This document shows positions 6,892 through 13,902 of a stretch of 21,407 nt of DNA, piece after piece. Source of the stretch: Camelimonas abortus. Lineage in GTDB: Bacteria; Pseudomonadota; Alphaproteobacteria; Rhizobiales; Beijerinckiaceae. The notes under the pieces were generated by a model. The model was not told the origin of the DNA. It saw only the letters and a list, made by a program, of their open reading frames with translations, and searched no databases. The position numbers and the translations under genes are program-made. Position 1 is the first letter of the stretch; each line of letters begins with the position of its first letter. The DNA lies in the NCBI RefSeq assembly GCF_042647165.1, contig NZ_JBHRUV010000040.1; one strand, 5' to 3'.

Positions 6892-8730
6892 CTAGCGCCG
6901 CGGCGGCTGGCGCTCGCCGCTGTACTCCAGACGGCGCCGCTCCAGCTCCTGGCTGTAGCGGCGCAGGGCGTAAGCCTCCGTCACATAGCCCACCACATGC
7001 CGCGACAGCGGATCGTCCACCACCGGCAGCGTCTCCACCTCGGCCAGCTCGAACGCCTCAAGCACCTTCTCGACGCTCTGCGGCGGCGTGAGAAAGGCGT
7101 TGGGCGCGCGGCGCAGGTCACGCACCAGGGCGATGCCGGCGATGCCGTCATAGTCGGTGGCGTGGGCGTCGGCCACGAACACCACGCCGGCGTAGGCCCC
7201 GGTTCCGTCCACCAGGAACACCTGGCTGGTGGAGCCGATGGGGAAGCGCTCGCGGAAGGCGGCGATGGTCATGGTCTCCGGCGCGGTGCGCGCCTCGCGG
7301 CGCATCAGCCGCGCCACGGTGAGCTCGCGCGCCCAGCCCACGTCCATGGCGCTGCGGATGGTCTCGCCGCGCAGGTGCAGGCGCCAGGTGGAGAAGGAAT
7401 AGCCGAAGGTGCGCCGCACCAGCACCGTCGCCACCACCACCGAAAGCAGCACGCCCGTGGTCATGGAGAGGTCGCCGGTCATGCCCAGCACCAGAAAGGT
7501 CATGGTGAGCGGCGCGCCGATCACCGCCGCCGCCAGCCCGGCCATGCCCACCAGCACGTAGACGATGCGGTCGCTGGCCAGATGCGGCGCGATGGCGTGA
7601 TAGCTCTCCCCGACCAGGCCGCCGAACAGCACCCCGGCGAACAGCGAGGTGAAAAACAGGCCGCCGCGGAAACCGGAGCCCACCGAGATCGACGCCGCCA
7701 GCATCTTGGCGAACAGCAGCGCCAGCAGCACGCCCACGCCATGGGTGGCGGCGAAATACACCTCCATGCCGCCATGGCCCGCCCCCAGCACCGCCGGCGA
7801 GAACAGCGCCAGCCCGCCCACCAGCAGCCCGCCGATGGCCGGGCGCAGCCAGCGCGGCGTGTTGCTGCGCACGAACAGCGACTCCACCGTGGTGGCGGTT
7901 TTCATCAGGCCGACGCCCAGCCCGGCGGTGACCACGCCCATGGCGGCGAACACGGCGTAATCGCCGGCGCCGAACTTCAGCGAGCCCACCAGCGGCGCAT
8001 GCGGCGAGGTCACCAGCAGTTCGTGCACGATGTTGGCGGTGATGGCGGCGGCCATCACCGGCGCCAGCGCGGCGACGGTGTAGCCGGCCAGCACCAGCTC
8101 GAAGGCGTAAAAGGCGCCGGCCAGCGGCGCGTTGAACGCCGCGGCGATGGCGGCGGCGGCGCCGCAGCCCACCAGCACGCGCACGTCCGCCCGGCGCAGG
8201 CGCAGCAGCCCCGCCAGCCAGGAGCCGACGCCGGAGGCGCTCTGGGTGTAGCCGGCCTCCAGACCCACCGAGGCGCCGGAGCCGCAGGAGAGCACGGTGC
8301 CGGCGGTGAGCAGCAGCGAATCCGGCAGCGACATGCGCCCGCCGTACAGGGCGTTGGCCTCGATGGGGTCGATGGCCTCGCGCCGGCGCCAGGCGCGGAC
8401 TCCCAGCGTCAGCAGCCCCACCGCCAGGCCGCCGGCCGCCGGCCCCAGCACCGCCCGCCACGGATCCAGCCGCTCCTGCGCGCTGAGCCGCTCGCCCGGC
8501 GGCAGGGCGAAAATGGCCTCATGCATCCACTGAGCCAGGGCGTTGATGCAGAACACGCCGAAACCGGCGATGATTCCCACCAGCACGCCGAGCGCCAGCG
8601 GCGACAGCTCGTCGGCGCGGATGAAGGAGCGCCAGCGCCGGCCGAACAGCACCCGCGCCGCCCGGATGCGGCGGCGGACTCCGGCGCGAAACGCCGGCGC
8701 GCGGGTTGCTGGCGCGGGCCCCTGGCTCAT
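6892..8730 (-). CDS. ClC-family chloride channel/transporter with C-terminal CBS-like region
   Basis: A 612-residue inner-membrane protein. A basic N-terminus (residues 1-35) precedes a ClC core with many hydrophobic segments (about 45-440). Selectivity-filter motifs are recognisable: CGSGAS (149-154) for GSGIP, GLEAG (156-160) keeping the gating Glu at E158, and GSGFRGGLFF (351-360) for the GxFxP region. FNAPLAGAFYAFEL (199-212) matches the helix that carries E202-E203 in the E. coli exchanger. Here E211 matches E202, but the next residue, the proton-pathway Glu, is L212. Loss of that Glu is usual in ClC channels, so passive chloride flux rather than 2Cl-/H+ exchange is possible. The tail (about 470-600, including VARLMRREA and ETLPVVDDPLSRHVVGYV) looks like a CBS pair. 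AGGAG 5 bases from the ATG fixes the start. It probably shares a transcript with the TfoX-domain gene. Confidence 0.93.
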   Translation of the reverse strand: MSQGPAPATRAPAFRAGVRRRIRAARVLFGRRWRSFIRADELSPLALGVLVGIIAGFGVFCINALAQWMHEAIFALPPGERLSAQERLDPWRAVLGPAAGGLAVGLLTLGVRAWRRREAIDPIEANALYGGRMSLPDSLLLTAGTVLSCGSGASVGLEAGYTQSASGVGSWLAGLLRLRRADVRVLVGCGAAAAIAAAFNAPLAGAFYAFELVLAGYTVAALAPVMAAAITANIVHELLVTSPHAPLVGSLKFGAGDYAVFAAMGVVTAGLGVGLMKTATTVESLFVRSNTPRWLRPAIGGLLVGGLALFSPAVLGAGHGGMEVYFAATHGVGVLLALLFAKMLAASISVGSGFRGGLFFTSLFAGVLFGGLVGESYHAIAPHLASDRIVYVLVGMAGLAAAVIGAPLTMTFLVLGMTGDLSMTTGVLLSVVVATVLVRRTFGYSFSTWRLHLRGETIRSAMDVGWARELTVARLMRREARTAPETMTIAAFRERFPIGSTSQVFLVDGTGAYAGVVFVADAHATDYDGIAGIALVRDLRRAPNAFLTPPQSVEKVLEAFELAEVETLPVVDDPLSRHVVGYVTEAYALRRYSQELERRRLEYSGERQPPRR

Positions 8731-8952
8731 GGTTCTCCTGTCCCCGGGCGTCGCGGGCCCGGCCGGGCGACCCGGGCCGGCGCGGCCATGGTCATCGCCT
8801 TCATCGCCTGATACACGGTTCTGCCTGAATTGTTATGCGCAAACGCCCGTCCGTCGCCATCTCCGCGGCGCGGGCGCGGGCCGGAACAACAGCCGCAGCC
8901 AGACGCGGCCCAGAACAGACGGCGATCCGACATCATGGGAGAAACACGGGCC

Positions 8953-9555
8953 ATGAACCTCACTCCGGACGAAGCCGGGCCAGCTTCCGGCGCCGCCCCG
9001 GGCCGGCGCGACGCCTATCCGGACGATCTCATCCGCTCGATCCTCGGCAGCGTGAAGTCGATCGCCATCGTCGGCATCTCCGCCAGCAACGTGCGCCCCA
9101 GCTGGATCGTGGCCAGCTACATGTCGAAGCGCGGCTACCGGGTTTACGGTGTCAACCCCGGCCTCGCCGGCCAGGAGATCGCCGGCAGTCCGGTGGTCGG
9201 CGCCCTCGCCGACCTGCCGGAGCCGGTCGACATGGTCGACATCTTCCGCAATTCCGCGGCCGCTGGCGCCATCGTCGACGAGGCCCTGTCCCTTCCCGTT
9301 CCGCCAAAGGTCATCTGGATGCAGCTGACGGTGCGCAATGACGAAGCCGCCGCCCGCGCCGAGGCGCGCGGCTGCACCGTCATCATGGACCGCTGCCCCA
9401 AGATTGAATACGGTCGCCTTTCGGGTGAAATCACATGGAACGGCGTGAATTCCCGCGTGCTGTCGTCGAAGCGCCGCGTCAGCGCCGGCGGGGCCGTGCA
9501 GCGCATGACGCTGGGCGCCTGGAGGGGCGGTCCTTCCTTCCGCGGCAGGGGCTGA
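8953..9555 (+). CDS. CoA-binding domain protein (YccU-like)
   Basis: A 200-residue protein dominated by one CoA-binding Rossmann domain. KSIAIVGISASNVRPSWIV (35-53) is the nucleotide-loop start and SKRGYRVYGVNPG (58-70) the second strand. VDMVDIFRN (92-100) and VIWMQLTVRNDEAAARAEARG follow, ending at VIMDRCPKIEYGRL (143-156). The start at 8953 is chosen because the domain begins soon after it; GGGAG lies about 12 bases upstream. An in-frame ATG at 8935 would add only six residues. The C-terminal 40 residues are an Arg/Gly-rich extension. It sits directly upstream of metY on the same strand, an arrangement I recall as common in alphaproteobacteria, suggesting a link to methionine or sulfur metabolism. 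Confidence 0.88.
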   Translation: MNLTPDEAGPASGAAPGRRDAYPDDLIRSILGSVKSIAIVGISASNVRPSWIVASYMSKRGYRVYGVNPGLAGQEIAGSPVVGALADLPEPVDMVDIFRNSAAAGAIVDEALSLPVPPKVIWMQLTVRNDEAAARAEARGCTVIMDRCPKIEYGRLSGEITWNGVNSRVLSSKRRVSAGGAVQRMTLGAWRGGPSFRGRG

Positions 9556-9562
9556 GACGGCG

Positions 9563-9583
9563 GCGGCCGCACGTCGCGGCCGC
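9563..9583 (+). terminator. GC hairpin after the CoA-binding gene
   Basis: Two copies of GCGGCCGC separated by ACGTC can form an 8-bp stem just past the CoA-binding gene. No T run follows, so it is at best a pause or Rho-assisted site between this gene and metY. Confidence 0.25.
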
Positions 9584-9620
9584 GGGGGCCGGAAATGTCG
9601 CGATTTCCGCCCCGCGCCAT

Positions 9621-9671
9621 TTGACGGACGCCCCTCCGGCAATTTAAACATCATCTGACGGGATTAATCCC
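9621..9671 (+). promoter_or_regulatory. Candidate metY promoter and operator
   Basis: TTGACG (9621-9626) and TTTAAA (9643-9648) are 16 bases apart and could be a -35/-10 pair. About 12 bases further on, GGGATTAATCCC (9660-9671) is a perfect 12-bp palindrome, placed where a repressor would cover the transcription start. The whole 9641-9695 stretch is AT-rich. Control by methionine or SAM supply would fit the gene, but the factor is unknown. Confidence 0.45.
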
Positions 9672-9695
9672 AATTTACATTTTCTGGGGGTAAAT

Positions 9696-10976
9696 ATGTC
9701 TGATCGCGTGCCCAGCTTCCACACCCTGGCCATTCACGCCGGGGCCAGCCCTGACCCGACCACCGGCGCGCGCGTGACGCCGATCTACCAGACCGCGTCA
9801 TTCGTGTTCGACGACGTGGACCATGCGGCGTCGCTGTTCGGCCTGCAGGCGTTCGGCAATATTTACACCCGCATCACCAACCCGACGACGGCGGTGCTGG
9901 AGGAGCGCGTGGCGGCGCTGGAAGGCGGCACGGCGGCCCTGGCGGTGGCCTCGGGCCATGCGGCGCAGCTGCTGACCTTCCACGTGCTGATGCAGCCGGG
10001 CGACGAGTTCGTGGCCTCGCGCAAGCTGTACGGCGGTTCGATCAACCAGTTCAACAATTCGTTCAAGAATTTCGGCTGGAACGTGGTGTGGGCCGACGCC
10101 GACGACCCGTCGTCGTTCGAGCGCGCCATCACGCCGCGCACCAGGGCGCTGTACGTCGAGTCGCTGGCCAATCCGGGCGGCGTCGTGTCGGACATCCGCG
10201 CCATTTCGGCGATCGCGAAGAAGCACAACATTCCGCTGATCGTCGACAACACCCTGGCCACGCCCTATCTGTGGCAGCCGCTCAGGGACGGCGCGGACAT
10301 CGTGCTGCACTCGGCCACCAAGTTCCTGGGCGGCCACGGCAACTCCATGGGCGGCGTGATCGTTGACGGCGGCAGCTTCAAATGGGCCGGCGACGCGCGC
10401 TATCCGATGCTGTCGCAGCCGCGCCCGGAGTACGCGGGCCTGGTCATCGCCGAGACCTTCGGCAATTTCGCCTTCGCCATCGCCGCGCGCGTGCTGTCGC
10501 TGCGCGACCTTGGCCCGGCGATTTCGCCGTTCAACGCCTTCATGATCCTCACCGGCATCGAGACCCTGCCGCTGCGCATGGCGCGCCAGTCGGAGAGCGC
10601 GCTGGCGGTGGCGAAGCACCTCGCCGGCCATCCGGCGGTCTCATGGGTGAGCTATCCGGGCCTGGAGGGCGACCCCTATCACAAGCTGGCGCAGCAGTAT
10701 CTGCCGCGCGGCGCGGGCGCCGTATTCACCTTCGGCCTGAAGGGCGGCTATGACGCCGGCGTCAACCTGGTGAAGAAGCTGGAGCTGTTCTCCCACCTGG
10801 CCAATATCGGCGACACCCGTTCGCTGGTGATTCACCCGGCCTCCACCACCCACCGCCAGCTGACCGACGAGCAGAAGATCGCCGCCGGCGCCGGTCCGGA
10901 CGTGGTGCGCCTGTCGATCGGCCTTGAGGATCCGGCGGACCTGATCGCCGACCTCGACGCGGCGCTCGCCGGCTGA
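9696..10976 (+). CDS. metY: O-acetylhomoserine aminocarboxypropyltransferase (sulfhydrylase)
   Basis: A 426-residue PLP enzyme of the Cys/Met-metabolism (gamma-family) group. It makes homocysteine directly from O-acetylhomoserine and sulfide. Diagnostic parts: TLAIHAGASPDPTTGARVTPIYQT begins at residue 10, YTRITNPT at 57-64, LYGGSINQF at 111-119, the PLP-phosphate region IVDNTLATPY (182-191, Asp184), and the Schiff-base lysine K209 in SATKFLGGHG. The C-terminus SIGLEDPADLIADLDAAL is typical. The length and the long loop insertions favour MetY over the shorter MetB, MetC or MetZ. GGGGG about 6 bases before the ATG is the ribosome binding site. It follows the CoA-binding gene by 140 bases that hold a candidate promoter and palindrome, so it may be separately regulated. 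Confidence 0.96.
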   Translation: MSDRVPSFHTLAIHAGASPDPTTGARVTPIYQTASFVFDDVDHAASLFGLQAFGNIYTRITNPTTAVLEERVAALEGGTAALAVASGHAAQLLTFHVLMQPGDEFVASRKLYGGSINQFNNSFKNFGWNVVWADADDPSSFERAITPRTRALYVESLANPGGVVSDIRAISAIAKKHNIPLIVDNTLATPYLWQPLRDGADIVLHSATKFLGGHGNSMGGVIVDGGSFKWAGDARYPMLSQPRPEYAGLVIAETFGNFAFAIAARVLSLRDLGPAISPFNAFMILTGIETLPLRMARQSESALAVAKHLAGHPAVSWVSYPGLEGDPYHKLAQQYLPRGAGAVFTFGLKGGYDAGVNLVKKLELFSHLANIGDTRSLVIHPASTTHRQLTDEQKIAAGAGPDVVRLSIGLEDPADLIADLDAALAG

Positions 10977-11193
10977 GGTCCGGCGCGACGCCCCTGCGGG
11001 GCGCGGCCGGCATGCAGGGCGCGAGGGGCCTCCGTCGCGCCTTTCCTGTCTGGCGCGCGCTTTTCCCGCGCGCCTTTTCCCGGCGCGCTTTCCGTGCGCT
11101 CCGTTCTCCCGGGCGTCCTTTCCTGCGCCCCCTTTTATTTTCTCCCTTTTATTTGTTTGCCCCCCGCTCCCGCGCCCACTGTTCGCGGGCGGG

Positions 11194-11257
11194 CTTTTCT
11201 CCAGGCGCGCTTTTCTCCAGGCGCGCTTTTCTCCGGGCGCGCCTTTCTCCGGGCGCG
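11194..11257. repeat. Four tandem copies of a 16-bp unit
   Basis: CTTTTCTCCAGGCGCG is repeated head to tail at 11194-11209, 11210-11225, 11226-11241 and 11242-11257. The last two copies have CCGGG for CCAGG, and the fourth has one further change. Looser CTTTTCCC/GCGCG-type copies extend left to about 11050. A 16-base unit does not keep a reading frame, so this is not a protein repeat. Confidence 0.85.
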
Positions 11258-11805
11258 CCTGTTCCCGCCCACGCCGACCGCAATCATGCGCGCCCCTGGC
11301 GACCGGGCGACCTGCGGCCCGGAGACAGGCGAAAGGTGCTGGCGGACATGATGCGGCGGGCGGCCTCGCCGCGATGGCGCAGGCGTATCCGCCGCCGGAG
11401 CCTGCCGCCACGGCCAGCCGGCCGCGAACGGTCGCGACGCGGGGCGAAACGGCGACCCGGGAGACACGTCCGGACGATGCCGGCGGTCGCCGCCAGGCGG
11501 TCCGCCGGCCTGTGATGCGGGGACGGCCGGGCCATCCCCGCGCAAGCGTGTGGAGCAGATGGCGGCGGAAGCAGCGGCGCCCCCGCCGGACCCTGGTCAG
11601 GACGCCCGCAGTCTTGCGGCGCGCCAGCGGCGTGGCGGCCGTCTGGGCGCGCCCACGCACAACTCCCTCCCCCGACGTTTGCCGGCGACGGAAACCACCA
11701 CCACGCTCGTGGCGGACAGCTGCAGTCGCCATCGGGCGGGAACAACGATCGTCACCATATACGCGCCTCCCCACCTCTTCAGGGCAAATTTAGGACGTAA
11801 CCTGG

Positions 11806-11842
11806 TTTACGGTTGGTTAACGTCCGGAACTTCCCGTTAACC
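11806..11842. promoter_or_regulatory. CtrA-like sites at the edge of the AT-rich island
   Basis: TTTA-N7-TTAAC (11806-11821) differs by one base from the alphaproteobacterial CtrA consensus TTAA-N7-TTAAC. A further half-site TTAACC is at 11837-11842. No well-supported gene lies next to them. A sigma70-like pair on the minus strand, TTGACC (11929-11924) and TAAAGT (11907-11902) with 16 bases between, would place transcription into these sites. The site is suggestive only. Confidence 0.3.
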
Positions 11843-12114
11843 GGAGCCTGTCTCCGGCCATCCTTTGTGCGCGTCAAAATCACATCATGACGATGACACA
11901 AACTTTACACAATGCTTCAGGCAGGTCAAGCAGGCATTCCAAATAACGCCAAACATACGGCGAAACGAATACATGAATAACGGTTCGCTTTGTTCATATT
12001 GTTAACGCTAATTACTTGGATCCGAAACCGCAGGCCCGGGCGCCGGCCGGCGCCGGCGACGGGCGCGGAGGAAAAGGCGCGTCCGGGCGGGGGCTGCGGG
12101 CGAACAGGCGCGCG

Positions 12115-12143
12115 AAAGAAAAAGGGCGGCCCGTGGCCGCCCT
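12115..12143 (-). terminator. Rho-independent terminator of ctaA
   Basis: On the minus strand a 9-bp perfect stem (AGGGCGGCC / GGCCGCCCT) with a 3-base loop is followed by TTTTTCTTT. It lies about 30 bases past the ctaA stop codon. Confidence 0.92.
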
Positions 12144-12175
12144 GTCGCGCCTGTCCGGCCGTCGCACGGCGCCGG

Positions 12176-13255
12176 TCAGCCGCGCGCCAGCATCAGGCGT
12201 CTGGCGTGAATGGTCGCCACCGCCAGCACGATCATGGCGCAGCCCTGGTGCAGCAGGCCGGCCCAGATCGGCACGGCCAGAACCAGGGTGACGACGCCGA
12301 TCACGTCCTGGAGGAAGACGATGAAGGCCAGCGCCGCCGCCCGGTGCGCCGCCCCCGGCGACGCGGCTCCGACGCTGGCCAGCCGGCGGACGTCGAAGGC
12401 GTGCCACAGCGCCGCCGCCAGCAGCACATAAGCGCCCATGCGGTGGTTGAACTGCACCGCCGGCACGGTGGCGAGCAGGTTCATCCACCACGGCTGCAGC
12501 GGCAGCAGCGTGGCGGCGTCGGGGATGAAGCGCCCGTCCATCAGCGGCCAGGTATTGTAGGTGAGGCCGGCGTGCAGGCCCGCCACCAGCGCGCCGAGGC
12601 CGATCTGCACGAAAGACAGCGCCGCCAGCAGCGCGCCCCATGCCTTGACCCGGCCGATGGAGCGCGCCTCCGGCCGCGGCGACAGCGTGACGATGACGCC
12701 GATGAGGCACATGAACAGCACGCAGGCGGCCAGCAGGTGCAGCATCAGCTTCACCGGCGCCACCGCCACCATGCCCGGCTGCAGGCCGGAATGCACCATG
12801 ATCCAGCCGATGGCGCCCTGCAGGCCGCCAAGCACGGCGACCAGCGCCAGCATGGCCAGCAGCCGGCCGGTGACGACGCGGCGCGCGGCGAACCAGACCA
12901 GCGGAATGATGTAGGCGAGGCCGATGAAGCGGCCGAGCTGGCGGTGGCCCCACTCCCACAGGTAGATAAAGCGGAACTCCGCGAGGCTCATGCCGGCGTT
13001 GAGCAGCTGGTACTGCGGCGTGGCCCTGTAGAGGTCGAATTCCCGCAGCCAGGCTTCGTGGGAGAGCGGCGGAATCGCGCCGGTGATGGGCTTCCACTCG
13101 GTGATCGACAGGCCCGAGCCGGTGAGGCGCGTGGCGCCGCCCACCACCACCATGATGAAAACGAGGCAGGTGACGAAAACCAGCCAGTTGCGGACCGCGC
13201 GCAGTCCGGGCGCGGCCGCCTGCCTGGCGCCGTCGGGGATGCCTGTTGCCGACAT
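12176..13255 (-). CDS. ctaA: Heme A synthase, type 2 (Cox15/CtaA)
   Basis: A 359-residue inner-membrane protein that oxidises the C8 methyl of heme O to make heme A for aa3-type cytochrome oxidase. It has about eight hydrophobic segments in two four-helix halves. Signature parts: VVVGGATRLTGSGLSITEWKP (36 onward), EWGHRQLGR with H104, MLHLLAACVL with H173, LHAGLTYNTWPLMDGRFIP (227-245, the proteobacterial/mitochondrial Cox15 hallmark), VQFNHRMGAY with H271, and LHQGCAMIVLA with H336. The four histidines are the expected heme ligands. GGAG 6 bases before the ATG supports the start. It is divergent from the DUF2842 gene, and a strong terminator follows. Its presence implies that the host has a heme-A-containing terminal oxidase. 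Confidence 0.97.
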   Translation of the reverse strand: MSATGIPDGARQAAAPGLRAVRNWLVFVTCLVFIMVVVGGATRLTGSGLSITEWKPITGAIPPLSHEAWLREFDLYRATPQYQLLNAGMSLAEFRFIYLWEWGHRQLGRFIGLAYIIPLVWFAARRVVTGRLLAMLALVAVLGGLQGAIGWIMVHSGLQPGMVAVAPVKLMLHLLAACVLFMCLIGVIVTLSPRPEARSIGRVKAWGALLAALSFVQIGLGALVAGLHAGLTYNTWPLMDGRFIPDAATLLPLQPWWMNLLATVPAVQFNHRMGAYVLLAAALWHAFDVRRLASVGAASPGAAHRAAALAFIVFLQDVIGVVTLVLAVPIWAGLLHQGCAMIVLAVATIHARRLMLARG

Positions 13256-13411
13256 GACTTACTCCGCGAGGGGGCATGGGGCGCCGGAGCGGCCGCGGCG
13301 CGGCGGTCCGGACGATGCGCACCCATACGCGCGGCGGCCGCCCCGGCCAAGGCGGGCTTCCGCCGCACCCCCGCCCGGGCGCCGGCGGCGCTATGGCGGC
13401 GGCCGCGAATT

Positions 13412-13427
13412 GCCGCTATCTAGCGGC
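13412..13427. promoter_or_regulatory. 16-bp palindrome between ctaA and the DUF2842 gene
   Basis: GCCGCTA-TC-TAGCGGC has perfect 7-bp arms and lies about 50 bases before the DUF2842 start, within the 219-base divergent region. TATCTA in its centre reads as a -10-like box. It is a candidate operator for one or both genes; the factor is unknown. Confidence 0.35.
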
Positions 13428-13474
13428 GACGGCCGCGCGACCCCGGCCCCGCAGGACCCGCCACAGGAGACGTC

Positions 13475-13693
13475 ATGACCCGCCGCACACGCAAGTTCAT
13501 CGGCTCGTTCGGCATGATCCTGTTCGTGATCGTCTATGCGCTGACGGTGATGGTCATCGCCCAGGGGCGCATCCAGGAGGCCGGCAAGACCGCCCAGTTC
13601 TTCTTCTTCCTGGTGGCGGGCCTGGCGTGGGTGCTGCCGGTGATGCCGCTGGTCAAATGGATGGAGCGGGCTGACGACCGCGAGGGTCCGTAA
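13475..13693 (+). CDS. DUF2842 small membrane protein
   Basis: A 72-residue protein with a basic start (MTRRTRKFIGSFG) and two transmembrane helices, about 11-30 (MILFVIVYALTVMVIAQG) and 41-60 (QFFFFLVAGLAWVLPVMPL). It ends in a short charged tail (KWMERADDREGP). The RRTRK start, the YAL..M.IA segment and the AGL.WV.P..PL.KWM end match the DUF2842 family as I know it, which is restricted to alphaproteobacteria and has no known function. AGGAG 5 bases before the ATG is a good ribosome binding site. It is divergent from ctaA, so a role near cytochrome oxidase assembly is a fair guess, based on position only. Confidence 0.9.
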   Translation: MTRRTRKFIGSFGMILFVIVYALTVMVIAQGRIQEAGKTAQFFFFLVAGLAWVLPVMPLVKWMERADDREGP

Positions 13694-13819
13694 GGCGTCC
13701 GCCGGCGCCGGCCGCCGGCCTGCAGGGCGTTTCCCGGCAGGGGCCCGCGCCTCCCTGTCCCTGCCCCGCGGGGCGGCGGGCCGGCCGCGAGGAGGCGCGC
13801 GCCGGGGAAGGCGCGCCAA

Positions 13820-13867
13820 TAAAAACGCGTGACGAAAAACTAAAAACGCGTGACGAAAAACGCGTCA
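13820..13867. repeat. Two perfect 21-bp direct repeats plus partial third
   Basis: TAAAAACGCGTGACGAAAAAC occurs at 13820-13840 and again at 13841-13861, followed by GCGTCA. ACGCGT appears three times. On the minus strand the right part can fold as TGACG-(7)-CGTCA (13867-13851), followed by CGCG and TTTTT, so it may serve as a weak terminator for the cNMP-binding gene that ends at 13903. Confidence 0.85.
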
Positions 13868-13902
13868 GGGAAGACGCCTGGCGGGAAGGCGCGCGGGGCG
13901 GC

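Larger units (their letters stand above)
10977..12114. other. 1.1-kb region with no convincing gene
   Basis: Between metY and the ctaA terminator the open frames are Arg/Pro/Ala-rich, shift with the GC content and resemble nothing I know. The gap holds a short hairpin after metY (CGCCCC-TGC-GGGGCG, 10989-11003, no T run) and degenerate and perfect 16-bp tandem repeats (11050-11260). It also holds an AT-rich island (about 11780-12020). By hand count 11881-12000 is about 42% GC, far below the surroundings. One small minus-strand frame (11597-11758, 53 residues) has GGGGAGG 7 bases before its ATG, but its codon use (AGA, CGA, AAA) and arginine-rich tail argue against it. Confidence 0.55.

Noticed and set aside
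6319..8811. 830-codon plus-strand open frame opposite the ClC gene
   Set aside because: It is rich in His, Gln, Arg and Gly with repeated HRRHH-type runs, typical of the antisense frame of a GC-rich membrane-protein gene. It also overlaps the TfoX-domain gene.
9640..9695. SAM-II riboswitch upstream of metY
   Set aside because: The pairing pattern and the conserved GCUAAA-type element expected for SAM-II are not found; only a 12-bp palindrome and AT-rich DNA are seen.
11012..11515. 167-codon plus-strand frame after metY
   Set aside because: Its apparent repeats (ALFS, AFLR) come from the 16-bp DNA repeat, and the composition is noise-like.
11780..12020. Replication origin
   Set aside because: The stretch is AT-rich with CtrA-like sites, but no cluster of DnaA boxes (TTATCCACA-like) and no origin-linked genes are present.
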